DNA of 64,000 bases from Xiashengella succiniciproducens (lineage in GTDB: Bacteria > Bacteroidota > Bacteroidia > Bacteroidales > Marinilabiliaceae): NCBI RefSeq assembly GCF_023674465.1, contig NZ_CP098400.1, positions 1,516,801 through 1,580,800 on the forward strand, given 5' to 3'. Position 1 is the stretch's first letter, and each line of letters begins with the position of its first letter. Both the position numbers and the translations under genes were made by a program. The notes under the pieces are model-generated. The model searched no databases and had not been told where the DNA came from. It saw nothing but the letters and a program-made list of their open reading frames with translations. Below are positions 8,209 to 18,418 of this stretch, piece after piece.

Positions 8209-10339
8209 GAGTATCCAGCAGTCCGCTTCTTTTTAGCAGTGCGTCAACTGAAGGCTTTTCACCTCTGAATCTGACATAAAGATCCATTGGGTGCTCAGTA
8301 CCTCCCTTTGATAAGATACATTCGCGGAATCTTTCGGCAGTAGCACTGTCAAAGATTCCGTTTTCTTTGAATACCGAGAAGGCATCAGCATCGAGAACTT
8401 CAGCCCATTTGTAACTATAGTAACCGGCAGCATAGCCTCCGTCAAAGATATGGCTGAAAGCAGTACTTACACAGCTTCCTTCAACTTCTGGGAAGAGCTC
8501 TGTTTTAGCCATAGCCTTCTTTTCAAATTCAATAGGATCTTCTGTAATTGGTGTGGTTACAGTATGCCATCCCAAATCGTTGAATCCAAAACCAAGTTGG
8601 CGAACAGATGCGTAACCGCTTTGGAAGTTATCAGAATTAATAATCTTCTCAATCAGTTCAGCAGGTATTGTCTCACCGGTTTGATAGTGAGTTGCACACA
8701 TTTCAAGCCATTCTCTCTCAAGAGCCCAGTTTTCCATGATCTGAGATGGAAGTTCAACGAAATCCCGGTAAACACTTGTTCCTGCAAGACTTTCGTAAGT
8801 AACATCGCTAAGCATGCCATGCAATGCGTGACCAAATTCATGTAGGAAGGTTGTTACTTCATAGAAAGTAAGCAGTGAAGGACGTGAAGGCGATGGTTGG
8901 GTAAAGTTGCATACTATAGAGATATGCGGTATAACTCTTTCTCCATTTACCTTATGTTGTTCCCTGAAAGAGGTCATCCAGGCTCCACCTTGTTTTGATT
9001 TGCGTGGGTGGAAGTCGGTATAGAAAATAGCAAGTATAGTACCGTCCTTATCGTAAACCTCATAGGCTTGTACATCAGGATGATAAACAGGTATTTCCTT
9101 ATTTTCCTTAAATGTAAGGCCATATAACTTATTGGCCAGACCAAAGACGCCTTGCTTTACATTTTCTAGTTGGAAGTAAGGTCTGATCATCTCGTCATCA
9201 AGGTCGAAAAGCGAACGACGGAGCTTTTCGGAATAGTATGAAAAGTCCCAACGTTGCAGTTCATCGTTAAGTCCTGACTTTTTTGCAAAATTACTTACTT
9301 CAATCACGTCATTCTTTGCATGCGGATATGACTTCTCGTACAGCTGATTGAGCAGGTCGTATACATTAGCAGCATTTTGAGCCATTCTTTCTTCAAGTGC
9401 ATAATCTGCATGAGAAGCATAGCCGAGCAGATTGGCCTTTTCAAGACGAAGATTGGCAATCTTCACCATGATGGCCTTGTTGTCGTATTCGTTGTTATTG
9501 TTGGCTCTTGATAAAGATGCCCTTTGAAGCTTTTCACGTAGGTCTCTGTTATCTGCATACTTCAGGAAGGGACCCATACTAGGGGCATGTAAAGTAAACA
9601 TCCAGCCTTCCTGCCCTTCGCTTTCAGCCAGGTGCTTGGCGTTTTCAATTTCAGACTCAGGAAGACCAGCAAGATCAGCAGTATCAGTAATAAGAAGTTT
9701 AAAACTGTTGGTTTCTGCCAGTAGGTTTTCTGCGAATTGCAGAGAAAGCTGTGACAGTTCTGCAGTGATCTCCCTATACCTTTGTTTTTCAGCTTCTCCA
9801 AGAAGAGCTCCCCCACGTACAAAGGTTTTGTATACCTGATTGAGGAGCATACTTTCTTCAGTATTCAGGTTAAGCTCATCCTTCTTGTCGTATACGGCTT
9901 TTACTCTGGCAAACAGTTCCTCGTTAAGCCAGATATCATTGCTATACTCAGAAAGAAGGGGAGATACTTCGCGGGCAACTTTCTGTATATCCTCACTTGT
10001 TTCAGCCTCATTGAGATTGAAGAATACAGAACTAATACGGGTTAGAAGTTTACCGCTATTCTCGAGAGCTTCTATTGTATTTGCAAAACTGGGTTCTTCA
10101 GTATTGCTGATGATTGCTTTGATATCTTCTCGTCCATGTTCCATTGCAACCTTAAAGGCTGGAACGTAATGCTCTGCTTTTATCTTGTCGAAAGGAACGG
10201 TCTGATACGGCGTGTTAAAGTCCTCAAGCAAAGGATTGTAGTCTGACATCTTGCTATTGTTTTTACAACAGGTTAATAATGCAATGCAACCAAAACCAAG
10301 AATAATACGTTTTGGTTTTAAGAAATTTCTAATCAACAT
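8186..10339 (-). CDS. M3 family zinc metallopeptidase (Dcp/oligopeptidase A type), lipoprotein
   Basis: Cleaves short peptides, probably at the cell envelope. The 717 residues carry an N-terminal hydrophobic stretch ending 'LLTCC', a lipobox with Cys24, so the enzyme is predicted to be lipid-anchored outside the cytoplasm. The zinc motif is HEFGH at 500-504, within 'TTFLHEFGHALHGMLSDV', and a downstream 'ELPSQIMENWALE' supplies the third zinc ligand Glu as in the family. Length matches Dcp-type peptidases plus a leader. It is monocistronic, overlapping the 3' end of the convergent YhcH gene by 23 bases. Confidence 0.93.
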   Translation of the reverse strand: MLIRNFLKPKRIILGFGCIALLTCCKNNSKMSDYNPLLEDFNTPYQTVPFDKIKAEHYVPAFKVAMEHGREDIKAIISNTEEPSFANTIEALENSGKLLTRISSVFFNLNEAETSEDIQKVAREVSPLLSEYSNDIWLNEELFARVKAVYDKKDELNLNTEESMLLNQVYKTFVRGGALLGEAEKQRYREITAELSQLSLQFAENLLAETNSFKLLITDTADLAGLPESEIENAKHLAESEGQEGWMFTLHAPSMGPFLKYADNRDLREKLQRASLSRANNNNEYDNKAIMVKIANLRLEKANLLGYASHADYALEERMAQNAANVYDLLNQLYEKSYPHAKNDVIEVSNFAKKSGLNDELQRWDFSYYSEKLRRSLFDLDDEMIRPYFQLENVKQGVFGLANKLYGLTFKENKEIPVYHPDVQAYEVYDKDGTILAIFYTDFHPRKSKQGGAWMTSFREQHKVNGERVIPHISIVCNFTQPSPSRPSLLTFYEVTTFLHEFGHALHGMLSDVTYESLAGTSVYRDFVELPSQIMENWALEREWLEMCATHYQTGETIPAELIEKIINSDNFQSGYASVRQLGFGFNDLGWHTVTTPITEDPIEFEKKAMAKTELFPEVEGSCVSTAFSHIFDGGYAAGYYSYKWAEVLDADAFSVFKENGIFDSATAERFRECILSKGGTEHPMDLYVRFRGEKPSVDALLKRSGLLDTPKPVQAL

Positions 10340-10521
10340 ACGTATGGTATCGTTTAAGTAATTGTTAGTAAAAAACTATGCAATTTTACGCATTCATCAC
10401 CGTAAGTCAAAGTTACTTGATATTAGTATAAGCTGATTTTTGTCATGTTTGGTGAGGATGGTACAATTAATACTTAAGAATTATCGTTATTATTATCTAT
10501 TGTTAACCTAATATTAAACAA

Positions 10522-10845
10522 ATGAAAAGTAGTAGAAAGCTGCCATTATTAGTATTGCTGGCCTTGTCAGTATCTGCAGTAGGACAGAAGAAGGTGACTG
10601 ATTTTCTTGAGATGGGTAAGGATGCAGCTGGGATCATGACCAAGGAGTATCTCAGACCTTACGGTGAGATGCTTGGTAAGTCACTTAACGGTGGATGGTA
10701 TAATTCAGCATCTATCCACAAGCTTGGTGGCTTTGATTTCAATGCAGGGTTAAAGTTACAACTGGGCTTTTTGGCCTTATATGGTGACTATACCTTTGGT
10801 GATTACTCAATGTTATCAGCCGGGTTGGGAATAAGTTTCCGCTAA
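10522..10845 (+). CDS. Short secreted protein resembling an internally shortened DUF6588 protein
   Basis: A 107-residue protein with a signal peptide (cleavage near 'SAVGQ'). The segment 'YLRPYGEMLGKSLNGGWYNS', then 'SIHKLGGFDF', resembles the N-terminal motif of DUF6588 outer-membrane proteins of Bacteroidota. The end, 'LGFLALYGDYTFGDYSMLSA' then 'GLGISFR', resembles the last beta-hairpin of the same family. Those proteins are, from memory, around 300 residues, so the middle appears to be missing. It keeps an intact frame and is followed by a strong terminator, so it is likely expressed. Family link is by eye only. Confidence 0.55.
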   Translation: MKSSRKLPLLVLLALSVSAVGQKKVTDFLEMGKDAAGIMTKEYLRPYGEMLGKSLNGGWYNSASIHKLGGFDFNAGLKLQLGFLALYGDYTFGDYSMLSAGLGISFR

Positions 10846-10855
10846 CCAGTAAAAA

Positions 10856-10895
10856 AACTAAGAGGTTGTCTCCCGGGAGATAGCCTCTTTTTATT
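10856..10895 (+). terminator. Intrinsic terminator after the short DUF6588-like gene
   Basis: Stem 10862-10872 pairs with 10878-10888 (11 bp including two G-U pairs) and is followed by a T-run. An A-run on the left could make it work in both directions, but only the plus-strand gene ends here. Confidence 0.8.
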
Positions 10896-10931
10896 TGCAG
10901 GCCCGTTCTGGCTTATTATCTGGTAATAACA

Positions 10932-10939
10932 TATCTTTG
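10932..10939 (+). promoter_or_regulatory. Candidate promoter -7 box for the DUF2807 gene
   Basis: TATCTTTG fits TAnnTTTG, with its last base 21 bases before the GTG start at 10961. It implies a very short leader. Confidence 0.45.
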
Positions 10940-10960
10940 CCTTATTAAAATAAGTCTTAG

Positions 10961-11731
10961 GTGAGGAAGTTACTCCTGATTCTGGTTTCTACTTTTTTTG
11001 TTGCCTGCGAGGGAATTCTCAATATTGAAATAATTGGGGATGGGCAGCCGTCTGACCCTATTTTGCAAAGGGTTGGGCAATTTACTTCCATTGACTTATA
11101 TGACTCTTTTGAACTTGAAATCAGATCCTCAGACAAGCAGGAAGTCTATATACAGGCAGAGAGTAATATTGTAAGGTATGTAAATGCCGATGTTACTGAT
11201 GGACGACTTTTTATTCAGCGTCTTCCCAATTACGACCTGGTTCCACGCTTCCCTATCAAAATAATCGTTACCACTCCGGTACTCGAAGAGGTTAATATAT
11301 ACGGAAACGGGAAGCTTCTTATTGATTCACTTGAAACTCCAGCTCTCAAATTGAATATTTATTCACGTGCAAAATCAGAATTGCAGGATGTCCTTATAGA
11401 TCAATTGCAGCTATTGTCCAATAGCGGGGGCAGTGTAGCATTAGACGGAGTATTCAGGGATCTTAGTTTCAGGCAGGCCGGCTCAGGTACTTCAACGATT
11501 ACTGGTTATTCGGATATTGCCAGAATAATTCAGGAAGGCTCTGGAATTATTACTGCAAATGATCTGTATGCGAATAATATAAATGTGAGCCTCTTTGGTT
11601 CCGGACTTATTTACTGCAGAGGTCTTGACGGCTTTTCAGTTCTGATAAATGACAATGGTCTTGTGTATTACACAGGTGCCGAACCAGATCTTATAGATAT
11701 CAAGGGTAGCGGCAACCTTGTTCGCTTCTGA
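10961..11731 (+). CDS. DUF2807 (head GIN domain) lipoprotein
   Basis: A 256-residue predicted lipoprotein: a short basic start, hydrophobic stretch and lipobox 'FFVAC'. The mature part has the beta-solenoid pattern of the head GIN domain (DUF2807): 'FTSIDLYDSFELEIRSSDKQ', then repeated strands such as 'VNIYGNGKLLID', 'QAGSGTSTITGY' and 'VSLFGSGLIYCRGL'. These proteins are common in Bacteroidota envelopes, and their function is not established. The start is a GTG, since no in-frame ATG lies close by. Monocistronic. Confidence 0.88.
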   Translation: MRKLLLILVSTFFVACEGILNIEIIGDGQPSDPILQRVGQFTSIDLYDSFELEIRSSDKQEVYIQAESNIVRYVNADVTDGRLFIQRLPNYDLVPRFPIKIIVTTPVLEEVNIYGNGKLLIDSLETPALKLNIYSRAKSELQDVLIDQLQLLSNSGGSVALDGVFRDLSFRQAGSGTSTITGYSDIARIIQEGSGIITANDLYANNINVSLFGSGLIYCRGLDGFSVLINDNGLVYYTGAEPDLIDIKGSGNLVRF

Positions 11732-11849
11732 TCTTTCCACAACCGTATTACTTTTCCAATTATCGAGGATTCCTTTGTCAAAACTATATTAGGTTTTGAT
11801 TTCAATTCTCTGTTTTTAGCAATAGAATGTAATGTAAAACTCAAAAAAT

Positions 11850-11881
11850 TAAATATTCTGTAAGTTAAATCAGAATATTTA
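11850..11881. promoter_or_regulatory. Inverted repeat directly upstream of the gdhA -7 box
   Basis: Perfect 11-bp arms, TAAATATTCTG and CAGAATATTTA, are separated by 10 bases, so the half-sites lie about two helical turns apart centre to centre. The repeat ends two bases before the gdhA -7 box and covers the -33 region, the place expected for a dimeric regulator's operator. No regulator can be named. Confidence 0.5.
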
Positions 11882-11883
11882 TT

Positions 11884-11891
11884 TATTTTTG
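11884..11891 (+). promoter_or_regulatory. Candidate promoter -7 box for gdhA
   Basis: TATTTTTG matches TAnnTTTG, 47 bases before the gdhA ATG, directly downstream of an inverted repeat. Confidence 0.5.
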
Positions 11892-11938
11892 ACCTTCGTT
11901 TTCGCACCACATTTATAAACTATTATAAGGCAACAAGA

Positions 11939-13294
11939 ATGAAGAATCATGAGTCCCGCTATGTGGAGGACTTCATGGCAAGTGTTATTGCCAGGAATCC
12001 TTCCGAACCTGAATTCCATCAGGCAGTAAGAGAAGTAGTTGAAAGTTTGGCTCCCTTTGTATTAGAGAATCCGGTTTTGATGAAGAACAAGATTCTTGAA
12101 CGTATGGTTGAGCCTGAAAGGGTTGTAATGTTTCGTGTACCCTGGTTGGATGACAAAGGTGAGTTTCAAATCAACCGTGGTTTCCGTGTACAGATGAACA
12201 GTGCCATTGGTCCATACAAGGGTGGTATCCGATTCCACGCTTCTGTAAATCTTGGAATCCTGAAGTTTTTAGCCTTCGAACAGGTATTGAAAAACAGTCT
12301 GACCTCCCTGCCCATGGGTGGTGGTAAAGGTGGATCTGACTTCAATCCCAAGGGAAAATCCGACAATGAAGTTATGAAGTTCTGTCAGTCCTTTATGACT
12401 GAGCTGTACCGTCATATTGGTCCGGATACTGACGTTCCCGCTGGTGATATTGGTGTAGGTGGTCGTGAAGTAGCTTATATGTTTGGTCAGTACAAACGTC
12501 TTAGAAATGAATTTACCGGAACCTTTACAGGTAAAGGACTGGATTTCGGAGGAAGTCCACTTCGTCCCGAAGCAACAGGTTACGGAACAGTATATTTCGC
12601 GTCAGAAATGCTTAAGACCAGAGGTGAAAGTTTCAAGGGCAAAACTGTTGCAATCAGTGGTTCAGGAAATGTTGCGCAATATGCAGTAGAAAAAGCTCTG
12701 GAAATGGGAGCAAAGGTCGTAACTCTGTCAGACAGTAACGGAACAATCTATGATCGTGAAGGTATTACTGCTGAAAAACTAGATTATGTAAAAGTTTTGA
12801 AGAATGCAATCCGTGGCAGGATCAAGGAATATGCAGAAAAATATCCTTCAGCTGAGTATTGGCCAAACGAACGCCCATGGAAAGTGAAAGCTGATATCGC
12901 ATTACCATGTGCTACACAGAATGAGCTAAACGGTGATGATGCACAAACTCTGGTAAGCAATGGCTGTTTCTGTGTTGCAGAAGGTGCAAATATGCCTTCT
13001 ACACCTGAAGCAATCAAGGTATTTCTTGACAACAAGATCCTTTATGGTCCAGGTAAGGCAGCCAATGCAGGTGGTGTTGCAGTTTCCGGACTTGAAATGT
13101 CACAAAACTCAATGCGTCTGCAATGGACCAAGGAGGAAGTTGATGCCAAACTGAAGTCAATTATGACGAATATTCATGCATCTTGTGTGAAGAATGGAAA
13201 AGACGCAGATGGTTTTGTAAACTATGTAAACGGAGCCAATATAAGCGGTTTTATCAAAGTAGCAAACTCAATGCTGGCTCAAGGTCTGGTATAA
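11939..13294 (+). CDS. gdhA: NADP-type glutamate dehydrogenase
   Basis: Interconverts 2-oxoglutarate plus ammonia and glutamate, the main ammonia assimilation step. The 451 residues match the hexameric GDH family (about 445-450). Visible are 'NSAIGPYKGGIRFH' (87-100) for substrate binding, 'PMGGGKGGSDF' (125-135) with the active-site lysine, 'DVPAGDIGVGGREV', and the Rossmann motif 'AISGSGNVAQYA'. The coenzyme call (NADP) rests on overall similarity to the biosynthetic type, not on a decisive residue. It has its own promoter with an inverted repeat and its own terminator, so it is monocistronic and probably regulated by nitrogen status (inference). Confidence 0.95.
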   Translation: MKNHESRYVEDFMASVIARNPSEPEFHQAVREVVESLAPFVLENPVLMKNKILERMVEPERVVMFRVPWLDDKGEFQINRGFRVQMNSAIGPYKGGIRFHASVNLGILKFLAFEQVLKNSLTSLPMGGGKGGSDFNPKGKSDNEVMKFCQSFMTELYRHIGPDTDVPAGDIGVGGREVAYMFGQYKRLRNEFTGTFTGKGLDFGGSPLRPEATGYGTVYFASEMLKTRGESFKGKTVAISGSGNVAQYAVEKALEMGAKVVTLSDSNGTIYDREGITAEKLDYVKVLKNAIRGRIKEYAEKYPSAEYWPNERPWKVKADIALPCATQNELNGDDAQTLVSNGCFCVAEGANMPSTPEAIKVFLDNKILYGPGKAANAGGVAVSGLEMSQNSMRLQWTKEEVDAKLKSIMTNIHASCVKNGKDADGFVNYVNGANISGFIKVANSMLAQGLV

Positions 13295-13318
13295 TTCAGC
13301 CTCCAAATACGCTAAATA

Positions 13319-13357
13319 AGAACACCCTCAAAACCGCAGTTTTGGGGGTGTTTCTAT
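13319..13357 (+). terminator. Intrinsic terminator of gdhA
   Basis: A 14-bp stem (13321-13334 with 13339-13352, one mismatch or G-U pair, loop CGCA) is followed by a T-rich stretch. It lies 26 bases after the gdhA stop and ends 20 bases before the 3' end of the convergent UpxY gene. Confidence 0.85.
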
Positions 13358-13372
13358 TATTGCCTTAGCTAT

Positions 13373-13900
13373 TTACCTTTGCTCAGAGAGGGCTTCTTCA
13401 CTTACAGTATCGCTGTGAAGATCAACCACAAGCGAATAGCCAATATGGCTAATATGCAGATACAGTTTCCGGGTTCCCTTTATATTTGTAACAACTCCCG
13501 TAACCCCTTTAAGTGGGCCGGAGGTGATAGTAATAGTCTGCCCTTTTTGGATCCTTCCAACCTGTATACTGAAATCCAGCTTGTTTTCCACAGTCTTGCG
13601 CATTGCCTCAATTTCGTGATCCGGAATTACAACTGCCTCACCCTTGTGACAAACGTAACCAACAATGCCTTTGACCTCGAAAACACGACGATATTCAGAT
13701 TCAGGAATACTGATAAAAATATAGGAACTAATGACGGGAACCTCGATCCATCTTTTCCTGTCACTCCATCGTCTGAGTTCCCGTTTTAGCGGTAAATAAG
13801 CTTCAATACCCAAATTCCTAAACTGCTCCAGCACTTTTTTTTCGGCTCTGGGCTTGGTATATAAGGCATACCACTTATTGCCCTCAGTATCTGTTTTCAA
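13373..13900 (-). CDS. UpxY-family transcription antiterminator (NusG paralogue)
   Basis: A 175-residue NusG-like protein. The N-terminal NGN domain starts 'WYALYTKPRAEKKV' and continues 'GIEAYLPLKRELRRW'. A C-terminal KOW element reads 'ITSGPLKGVTGVV'. In Bacteroides, UpxY proteins sit at the front of capsular polysaccharide operons and promote read-through of that operon. Here the gene stands alone between gdhA and gyrB, and no polysaccharide operon follows on its strand. It could act on a remote locus or be a leftover. The housekeeping nusG would normally sit by ribosomal genes, so this is a paralogue. Confidence 0.85.
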   Translation of the reverse strand: MKTDTEGNKWYALYTKPRAEKKVLEQFRNLGIEAYLPLKRELRRWSDRKRWIEVPVISSYIFISIPESEYRRVFEVKGIVGYVCHKGEAVVIPDHEIEAMRKTVENKLDFSIQVGRIQKGQTITITSGPLKGVTGVVTNIKGTRKLYLHISHIGYSLVVDLHSDTVSEEALSEQR

Positions 13901-14069
13901 TCCCGTGAATATTATTAGTTGGTTCTCAAAAATAAGAAATATTGGTCATGAAGGGAGATTCCAAATCTTAAAATTAACCATCATTTTAGATGTAATAAGG
14001 ACTTTAATCAGTTATTCCCCACTTATTCACAATGGGTTTTTGTGATAAATATAACATATTGATAATTAA

Positions 14070-16151
<2,082 letters not shown>

Positions 16152-16175
16152 GAACTGTTAGTAATTTGATATATT

Positions 16176-16213
16176 TGAAGCCTTTCCGGTATCTGCCGGG
16201 AAGGCTTTTTTCT
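16176..16213 (+). terminator. Intrinsic terminator between gyrB and the glycosyltransferase
   Basis: A 12-bp stem (16178-16189 with 16196-16207, one mismatch) is followed by a run of T, 26 bases after the gyrB stop and just before the next start. A TATATTTG string at 16170-16177 abuts it, so the downstream gene may have its own promoter overlapping the terminator. Confidence 0.8.
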
Positions 16214-16217
16214 TAGT

Positions 16218-17309
16218 ATGGATTCAAAGAGAATAGTAATTACAGTATCGAATAATCTTGTGACCGACAACCGTCTGGCAAAGACTGCCGCAAGCCTCGA
16301 GGCTTGCGGATGCGAGGTACTCTTGCTTGGCCGTAGATGGCCCGGTGGCAGTATTCCGCCAGGAAGGGCAGGGAAGGTGAGGAGGTTCAGGCTTTTTTTC
16401 AACAGGAATTTAGGCTTTTACAGCGAACTCAATGTCAGACTGTTCTTTTATCTGTTGTTTGTAAAGGTTGATGTAATCTGGGCCGTGGACCTGGATACAC
16501 TTCCAGCTGCTTATTTGGCTGCCAGGATGAGGGGGAAGAAACTTATCTACGACAGTCATGAGTATTTTACCGAACTTCCTGAATTGCAGGATCGTCCCAT
16601 TGTAAAGCGGGCATGGACCTACTTACAGGACCACCTGATCACAAAGGTTGATGTTGTAATTACAGTTTCCGGCAGTATAGCAGATGCATACCGTGATAGA
16701 TACGGTGTGGATGCCGTCCTAGTAAGGAATATGCCTCTCAGACCGATAGCTCCAATGTCCATCAGGGAGCTTGGAGATGGTCCGGTGATCTATTACCAGG
16801 GTGCCATGAACGTGGGTCGTGGACTTGAGGAAGCCATAAGGTCACTTAAGTTCCTGCCGGGCTACAGAATGATAATAGCCGGAAGAGGCAGCCATGAAGA
16901 AACTATCCGTGAAGAGGCGAGGAGACTGGGTTTTGAGGACAGAATCACCTTTACTGGGATGTTACCTTTTGAGGCTCTGGCAGATGAAGCCCGCAAAGCA
17001 CATGTGGGGCTGTGCCTGATGACCAAAGAGGCTTTGAATCATTATTATGCATTGCCAAACAGGCTCTTTGACTATCCGGCCTTGGGGTTGCCTGTTGTTG
17101 CAAGTGCCTTTCCGGATATTTCCAAGATAGTTGAGAAGTACAAGATAGGTCTGCTTGTGGATGACCTGCAGCCAGAAACACTGGCTGCAGCGATAAGAGA
17201 AGCCTGTGAGAACCGAGAGCTGAGAAAGCTGTGGAAATCAACACTTCCGGCTGCTGCTGAGCAATTAAACTGGGAGAAGGAAGCTGAGGTATTTAAAAAG
17301 CTGATTTGA
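16218..17309 (+). CDS. Glycosyltransferase family 4 protein
   Basis: A 363-residue GT-B enzyme that would move a sugar from a nucleotide donor to a glycan or lipid acceptor at the cytoplasmic face of the membrane. The N-terminal domain has 'TDNRLAKTAASLEACG' and 'VDLDTLPAAYLAARMRGKKL'. The C-terminal donor domain has 'IYYQGAMNVGRGLEEAIRSL', 'ITFTGMLPFEAL' and 'NRLFDYPALGLPVVAS', the last being the usual nucleotide-sugar binding stretch. It stands alone between gyrB and the convergent sigma factor gene, so neither donor nor acceptor can be inferred. Confidence 0.85.
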   Translation: MDSKRIVITVSNNLVTDNRLAKTAASLEACGCEVLLLGRRWPGGSIPPGRAGKVRRFRLFFNRNLGFYSELNVRLFFYLLFVKVDVIWAVDLDTLPAAYLAARMRGKKLIYDSHEYFTELPELQDRPIVKRAWTYLQDHLITKVDVVITVSGSIADAYRDRYGVDAVLVRNMPLRPIAPMSIRELGDGPVIYYQGAMNVGRGLEEAIRSLKFLPGYRMIIAGRGSHEETIREEARRLGFEDRITFTGMLPFEALADEARKAHVGLCLMTKEALNHYYALPNRLFDYPALGLPVVASAFPDISKIVEKYKIGLLVDDLQPETLAAAIREACENRELRKLWKSTLPAAAEQLNWEKEAEVFKKLI

Positions 17310-17423
17310 GCAGGCAATCTATATTCCTGTGTGAGAAGCGTATTGAAGTGGAATTTGAATAGGAAATATAAGATTCTTGACAAAACTGATTTGAAATGAG
17401 TACAGTGTATGAAATAAATATAT

Positions 17424-17455
17424 AAAAAAAAGAGGCCCGGAGGCCTCTTTTTAGC
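17424..17455. terminator. Bidirectional intrinsic terminator
   Basis: A perfect 8-bp stem (17430-17437 with 17442-17449, loop CGGA) has an A-run on the left and a T-run on the right. It sits between the convergent glycosyltransferase and sigma factor genes. Confidence 0.85.
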
Positions 17456-17457
17456 TT

Positions 17458-18318
17458 TTATCCTAAATAGGATTTCAAGAGTTTACTTCTTGATGTATGT
17501 CTCAGGCGTCTTATCGCCTTTTCTTTAATCTGTCTAACCCTTTCACGAGTCAAACCGAAGCGTTCACCTATCTCTTCCAGAGTCATTTCCTGACATCCGA
17601 TACCGAAGAAATACCTGATGATATCGCTTTCCCTTTCAGTAAGAGTGGCAAGAGCTCTCTCAATTTCCCTTGAAAGAGATTCGTTAATCAGTGAACGGTC
17701 AGCGTTTGGTGAATCGCTGTTGATAAGTACATCCAGCAAGCTGTTGTCCTCACCTTCAACAAAAGGTGCGTCTACTGAAATATGACGACCAGCAACACGC
17801 ATGGTGTCTGCCACCTTTTCAGCTGGCAGGTCAAGTTCCTCTGCCAACTCTTCCGGTGAAGGTTTACGCTCGTGCTCCTGTTCAAATTTAGAGTAGGCCT
17901 TGTTAATCTTGTTAAGTGAACCTACCTGATTAAGTGGAAGGCGTACGATACGTGATTGTTCGGCCAATGCCTGAAGGATGGACTGACGAATCCACCATAC
18001 AGCATAGGAAATAAACTTAAAACCTCTGGTTTCATCAAACTTCTCAGCAGCCTTGATCAAACCGAGGTTGCCCTCGTTAATCAAGTCAGGTAAGCTAAGT
18101 CCCTGGTTTTGATATTGCTTTGCAACAGAAACCACGAAACGCAGATTGGCTCTGGTCAGCTTCTCAAGAGCTGCCTGATCGCCTTTTTTTATCCGCTGCG
18201 CTAACTCAACTTCCTCCTCAACAGATATAAGTTCCTCACGACCAATCTCTTGAAGATACTTATCCAGTGACGCGCTTTCGCGGTTTGTTATTGATTTTGT
18301 TATTTTTAATTGTCTCAT
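17458..18318 (-). CDS. rpoD: Primary RNA polymerase sigma factor (sigma-70 family)
   Basis: The housekeeping sigma factor of Bacteroidota, 286 residues, much shorter than the proteobacterial version because region 1.1 is absent. Region 1.2 is '[20 protein letters not shown]'; region 2 has '[20 protein letters not shown]' and '[15 protein letters not shown]'; region 3 follows; region 4 has '[20 protein letters not shown]'. Upstream is a clear Shine-Dalgarno sequence (GGAGGG, 3 bases from the ATG), unusual in this window, and a TACTTTTG -7 box. Sigma factors of this group recognise TTTG and TAnnTTTG, consistent with the boxes noted elsewhere here. Confidence 0.95.
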   Translation of the reverse strand: MRQLKITKSITNRESASLDKYLQEIGREELISVEEEVELAQRIKKGDQAALEKLTRANLRFVVSVAKQYQNQGLSLPDLINEGNLGLIKAAEKFDETRGFKFISYAVWWIRQSILQALAEQSRIVRLPLNQVGSLNKINKAYSKFEQEHERKPSPEELAEELDLPAEKVADTMRVAGRHISVDAPFVEGEDNSLLDVLINSDSPNADRSLINESLSREIERALATLTERESDIIRYFFGIGCQEMTLEEIGERFGLTRERVRQIKEKAIRRLRHTSRSKLLKSYLG

Positions 18319-18337
18319 ATTCCCTCCAAATTCGCCG

Positions 18338-18345
18338 CAAAAGTA
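18338..18345 (-). promoter_or_regulatory. Candidate promoter -7 box for rpoD
   Basis: On the minus strand this reads TACTTTTG, 19 bases before the rpoD start. The same eight bases occur at the rpsA promoter. Confidence 0.45.
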
Positions 18346-18418
18346 CTATAAATAATTAAGTAAAGCAATATCTAAACTGGACACTTGTGCTGATAATTCT
18401 ATTCCTTTCGGCTTAATG

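Noticed and set aside
16170-16177. TATATTTG as a promoter for the glycosyltransferase
   Set aside because: It abuts the gyrB terminator stem, so a transcript from it would start inside the stem; kept only as a remark.
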